From positions 1 to 8,582 of the forward strand of contig JANQXJ010000038.1 of assembly GCA_030729445.1 (NCBI GenBank): 8,582 bases of DNA, in the 5' to 3' direction. Within the stretch, counting starts at the first letter, position 1. Each line of letters begins with the position of its first letter. Below are positions 5,934-8,582 of the stretch, one piece after another. The position numbers were made by a program, and so were the translations under genes. Origin of the DNA: Limnohabitans sp. (GTDB lineage Bacteria; Pseudomonadota; Gammaproteobacteria; Burkholderiales; Burkholderiaceae_C). Below the pieces are notes generated by a model that was given only the letters and a program-made list of their open reading frames with translations, had not been told where the DNA came from and ran no database searches.

Positions 5934-6968
5934 ATGGAGTTTTTCATCATCTCCATGCTCAACGGCCTCAGTTACGGGTTGTTGCTCTTCATGCTCAGCT
6001 CCGGGCTGACGCTGATTTTCAGCATGATGGGGGTGCTCAACTTTGCGCATGCCAGCTTTTACATGATTGGTGCTTACTTTGGCTACAGCCTGACAGAGCT
6101 TGTCGGATTTTGGCCCGCATTGGTCATCGCGCCCTTGCTGGTTGGTGTTTGTGGTGCGCTGTTTGAACGCATCACACTGCGTAAAGTCCATCCGTTTGGC
6201 CATGTGCCAGAGCTCTTGGTCACTTTCGGACTGTCGTACGTCATCGTCGAACTGGTTCAGCTCTTGTGGGGCCGCACTGCAGTGGAGTTCACGCCACCAG
6301 ACATTCTTCGGCATTCGGCCTTCACCCTGATCAACCATTCAGTCAATGGTCTGAGCATGGTTTGGGGGGCTGCACCCGCAGAGATGTGTACAGCGGCTGA
6401 TGCCGCCATTCGTCTCGTGTGTTCACCATTTCCTGCAACCCGAGCGTTCATGATGCTGGTGGCATTGTTGATGTTGTTGGGTTTGTGGCTGCTGCTCACC
6501 CGCACCCGCATTGGCTTGGTGATTCAAGCCGCCTTGACGCATCCCGAGATGGTGGAGTCGCTGGGTCACAACGTGCCACGCGTGTTCATGCTGGTGTTTG
6601 GCGCTGGCACAGGCCTGGCTGGTTTGGCTGGCGTAATCGGCGGCAGCACCTTTGTCACCGAGCCTGCCATGGCCGCCACGGTGGGTTCGGTCATCTTTGT
6701 GGTTGTGGTGGTGGGCGGCATGGGCTCTTTGTCTGGCGCATTTTTAGCCTCTGTGCTGATTGGCGTGATCCAGACCTTTGCCGTGGCCATCGACTACTCC
6801 TTTCTCTCCTTGGCTCAAGACCTAGGCGTGTCGGTTTCGGCTGCGACACAAGAGAATACTTTTGCCAAACTCACGCTGTCACAGATGGCGCCGATCTTGC
6901 CTTACCTGTTCCTGGTGTTGATCCTGATCTTCCGGCCCAAAGGCCTTTTGGGTACCCGCGAGACTTAA
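5934..6968 (+). CDS. livH: Liv-type ABC transporter permease LivH
   Basis: A 344-residue polytopic inner-membrane permease that forms the translocation path with LivM. The N-terminal part carries the family-typical stretch from G24 through NFAHASFYMIGAY (36-48), followed by further hydrophobic segments. The cytoplasmic coupling loop that contacts the ATPases is recognisable near 197-214 (IQAALTHPEMVESLGHNV), and the C-terminus ends with the usual FRPKGLLG. The protein is longer than a typical LivH of about 290-310 residues. Extra sequence sits in the loop near 118-168, which holds two cysteines (C152, C163), and again near 286-318. I chose ATG 5934 because it gives the conserved MEFFIISMLNGLSYG start and follows GGAAAG; a TTG 63 nt upstream is in frame but gives an atypical hydrophilic leader. 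livM follows after 4 bp. Confidence 0.93.
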   Translation: MEFFIISMLNGLSYGLLLFMLSSGLTLIFSMMGVLNFAHASFYMIGAYFGYSLTELVGFWPALVIAPLLVGVCGALFERITLRKVHPFGHVPELLVTFGLSYVIVELVQLLWGRTAVEFTPPDILRHSAFTLINHSVNGLSMVWGAAPAEMCTAADAAIRLVCSPFPATRAFMMLVALLMLLGLWLLLTRTRIGLVIQAALTHPEMVESLGHNVPRVFMLVFGAGTGLAGLAGVIGGSTFVTEPAMAATVGSVIFVVVVVGGMGSLSGAFLASVLIGVIQTFAVAIDYSFLSLAQDLGVSVSAATQENTFAKLTLSQMAPILPYLFLVLILIFRPKGLLGTRET

Positions 6969-6972
6969 AGAC

Positions 6973-8265
6973 ATGGCTGCTGTTTATAAATTCAAACCTT
7001 ACAACGTGGGCCGTTGGGTCATCTGGAGCTTGTTTGCGCTCGTGCTGATCTTCGCGCCTTTGGTGTTCACCAACAACTTGTCGGTCACCATGCTGGCGCA
7101 AATGGGCATCGCCATCATTGCTTGCCTGTCTTACAACATCTTGTTGGGGCAGGGTGGCATGCTCAGTTTTGGCCACGCGGTCTACACAGGGTTGGGCTCC
7201 TACATGGCCATGCACGCGCTGAACGCGGTCACGGCTGGAAAGCTCCACTTGCCCGTAAGTCTTTTGCCCATCGTTGGCGGCCTGACTGGAATGGGCTTTG
7301 CCATTTTGCTGGGCTGGGTCACCACCCGAAAATCCGGCACCACCTTTGCCATGATCACCTTAGGTGTTGCCGAGCTGGTGTTCGCCATGTCGCTGATGTT
7401 CTCTGAATTTTTCGGTGGCGAGGCGGGCGTCTCGGGCGACCGTGTGGCCGGAGAGCCATTTTTTGGCATCACCTACGGTCCGCAAATCCAGGTGTATTAC
7501 CTGATCGCGGCCTACACCTTTGTGTGTGTGGCGCTCATGTATGCCTTTACACAAACGCCGCTGGGCCGGATTTTGAACGCCGTGCGCGACAACCCTGAAC
7601 GCGTCGAGTTCATCGGCTACAACACACAGCGTGTGCGGTACATGGCGTTCATCATCTCGGGCTTTTTTGCGGGCATCGCTGGCGGCCTGGCATCTTTGAA
7701 CTTCGAGATTGTTACCGCCGAAGTGGTCGGGGCAGCCCGCTCGGGGGCTTACTTGCTGTTCACCTTCTTAGGCGGTGCCACCTTCTTCTTTGGTCCCATC
7801 ATCGGTGCGGTGCTCATGATCATCGCCTTTGTGCTGCTGTCCGAGTTGACCAAGGCTTGGCTGCTGTACTTGGGCCTGGTGTTCCTGTTCATGGTCATGT
7901 ATGCGCCAGGCGGCATTGCCAGCCTGATCATGATGAACCTGCGGGTGGCCAAGTTTGGCAAGTTGCGTCAAATCTGGACCAGTTACCTGGCTTTGGGGGT
8001 GACGGCCATTGTCATGCTGGCCGGAGCGGGGGCCATGATCGAGATGGTCTACCACCTGCAGCTCAATTCGGCTTTGGGTGACACCGTCAAGTTCATGGGC
8101 GTCACGCTCAACGCCAAGAGCCTGGACAGCTGGTTCGGCTCGGCCTTCGTGATGCTCACAGGCTTGGGCCTGTTCGAGCTGGCCCGCCGCCAGTTTGCGC
8201 GGGACTGGGGCGAAATCCAGACCGACATCGAAAAAGAAATCAAGAGAAGGGAAACGGCTTTATGA
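6973..8265 (+). CDS. livM: Liv-type ABC transporter permease LivM with long C-terminal extension
   Basis: A 430-residue second permease of the importer. The core (about 15-325) contains the expected LivM features: LSYNILLGQGGMLSFGHAVYTG (52-73), the cytoplasmic coupling loop near 195-221 (TPLGRILNAVRDNPERVEFIGYN), the GGLASL segment (237-242) and the APGGIASL region (311-318), where most LivM proteins soon end. About 105 more residues follow: a strong hydrophobic segment at 337-359, an extracytoplasmic-like stretch, a weaker hydrophobic segment at 388-404, and a highly charged tail (405-428) predicted as a cytoplasmic helix. Typical LivM proteins have about 320-360 residues, excluding E. coli-type N-terminal extensions. 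The gene starts 4 bp after livH with only a weak ribosome-binding site, and its stop overlaps the livG start as ATGA, so translation is probably coupled throughout. Confidence 0.93.
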   Translation: MAAVYKFKPYNVGRWVIWSLFALVLIFAPLVFTNNLSVTMLAQMGIAIIACLSYNILLGQGGMLSFGHAVYTGLGSYMAMHALNAVTAGKLHLPVSLLPIVGGLTGMGFAILLGWVTTRKSGTTFAMITLGVAELVFAMSLMFSEFFGGEAGVSGDRVAGEPFFGITYGPQIQVYYLIAAYTFVCVALMYAFTQTPLGRILNAVRDNPERVEFIGYNTQRVRYMAFIISGFFAGIAGGLASLNFEIVTAEVVGAARSGAYLLFTFLGGATFFFGPIIGAVLMIIAFVLLSELTKAWLLYLGLVFLFMVMYAPGGIASLIMMNLRVAKFGKLRQIWTSYLALGVTAIVMLAGAGAMIEMVYHLQLNSALGDTVKFMGVTLNAKSLDSWFGSAFVMLTGLGLFELARRQFARDWGEIQTDIEKEIKRRETAL

Positions 8266-8582
8266 GTTACGCCCTCGAACTCCAAGACGTGCGCAAGAAC
8301 TTCGGCAAGACCGAAATCATCCGAGGCGTCAACCTGGCGGTCAACGCGGGTGAGCGTGTGGCCGTGATCGGCCCCAACGGTGCAGGCAAGTCAACCCTTT
8401 TTAACCTCATCAGCGGCCGCTTTGGCCCCACCAGTGGTGAGATTTTGCTGAACGGCCAGGCCATCCAGAACAAAACGCCTTACGAGATCAACCGCATGGG
8501 GCTGTCGCGCAGCTTCCAAATCACCAACATCTTCCCCAAGTTGAGCGTGTTCGAGAACCTGCGCTGCGCGGTGCTTTGGAGC
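8262..8582 (+). CDS. livG: Liv-type ABC transporter ATP-binding protein LivG, N-terminal part
   Basis: The first 107 codons of an ATPase subunit; the gene continues past the right edge. The Walker A motif GPNGAGKST is at 37-45 and the Q-loop glutamine is Q86 in SFQITNIFPKLSV, a hallmark sequence of the LivG branch. The signature motif, Walker B and switch histidine lie outside the window. It should pair with LivF, expected next, to drive transport through LivHM from the cytoplasmic face. The start overlaps the livM stop as ATGA, and AGAAGGG (8245-8251) lies 10 nt upstream. Confidence 0.95.
   Translation, partial: MSYALELQDVRKNFGKTEIIRGVNLAVNAGERVAVIGPNGAGKSTLFNLISGRFGPTSGEILLNGQAIQNKTPYEINRMGLSRSFQITNIFPKLSVFENLRCAVLWS

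Overview
The window looks like a piece of a betaproteobacterial chromosome, most likely Burkholderiales/Comamonadaceae. This rests on gene content and order (a selO-msrB-yciB-bolA-like run beside an acyl-CoA ligase and a Liv-type ABC transporter), the moderately high GC as judged by eye, and protein details such as a SelO ending in SCSS. The genus cannot be fixed by reading alone.

Left part (about 1-2603, minus strand). Four genes run leftwards as a tight operon: protein adenylyltransferase SelO, methionine-R-sulfoxide reductase MsrB (ATGA overlap with selO), the inner-membrane septation/intermembrane protein YciB (IspZ), and the first 22 codons of a probable BolA-family gene (ATGA overlap with yciB). 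The only real gap, between msrB and yciB, holds a perfect 8-bp stem-loop. The first two genes share a redox and protein-quality theme.

Divergent gap (2604-2723). It separates selO from a rightward acyl-CoA ligase and contains two neighbouring perfect 6-bp inverted repeats.

Right part (2724-8582, plus strand). A 542-residue AMP-forming acyl-CoA ligase (AlkK/DmdB-like subfamily) is followed by a Liv-type (HAAT family) ABC importer: periplasmic binding protein LivK, permeases LivH and LivM, and the start of ATPase LivG, cut by the window end. LivF is not in the window. A strong intrinsic terminator, a second stem-loop and a third hairpin abutting the livH ribosome-binding site lie between livK and livH. 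This suggests that the binding protein is made in excess over the membrane components. The ligase next door suggests the imported compound may be a carboxylic acid activated to a CoA thioester, rather than or as well as a branched-chain amino acid; this is inference.

I see no mobile element, CRISPR array, tRNA or rRNA. The genes belong to known families. The points that merit a second look are the RNA/DNA hairpins in the gaps, the roughly 105-residue C-terminal extension of LivM, and the unusual extracytoplasmic inserts of LivH. I did not find a convincing undescribed system.
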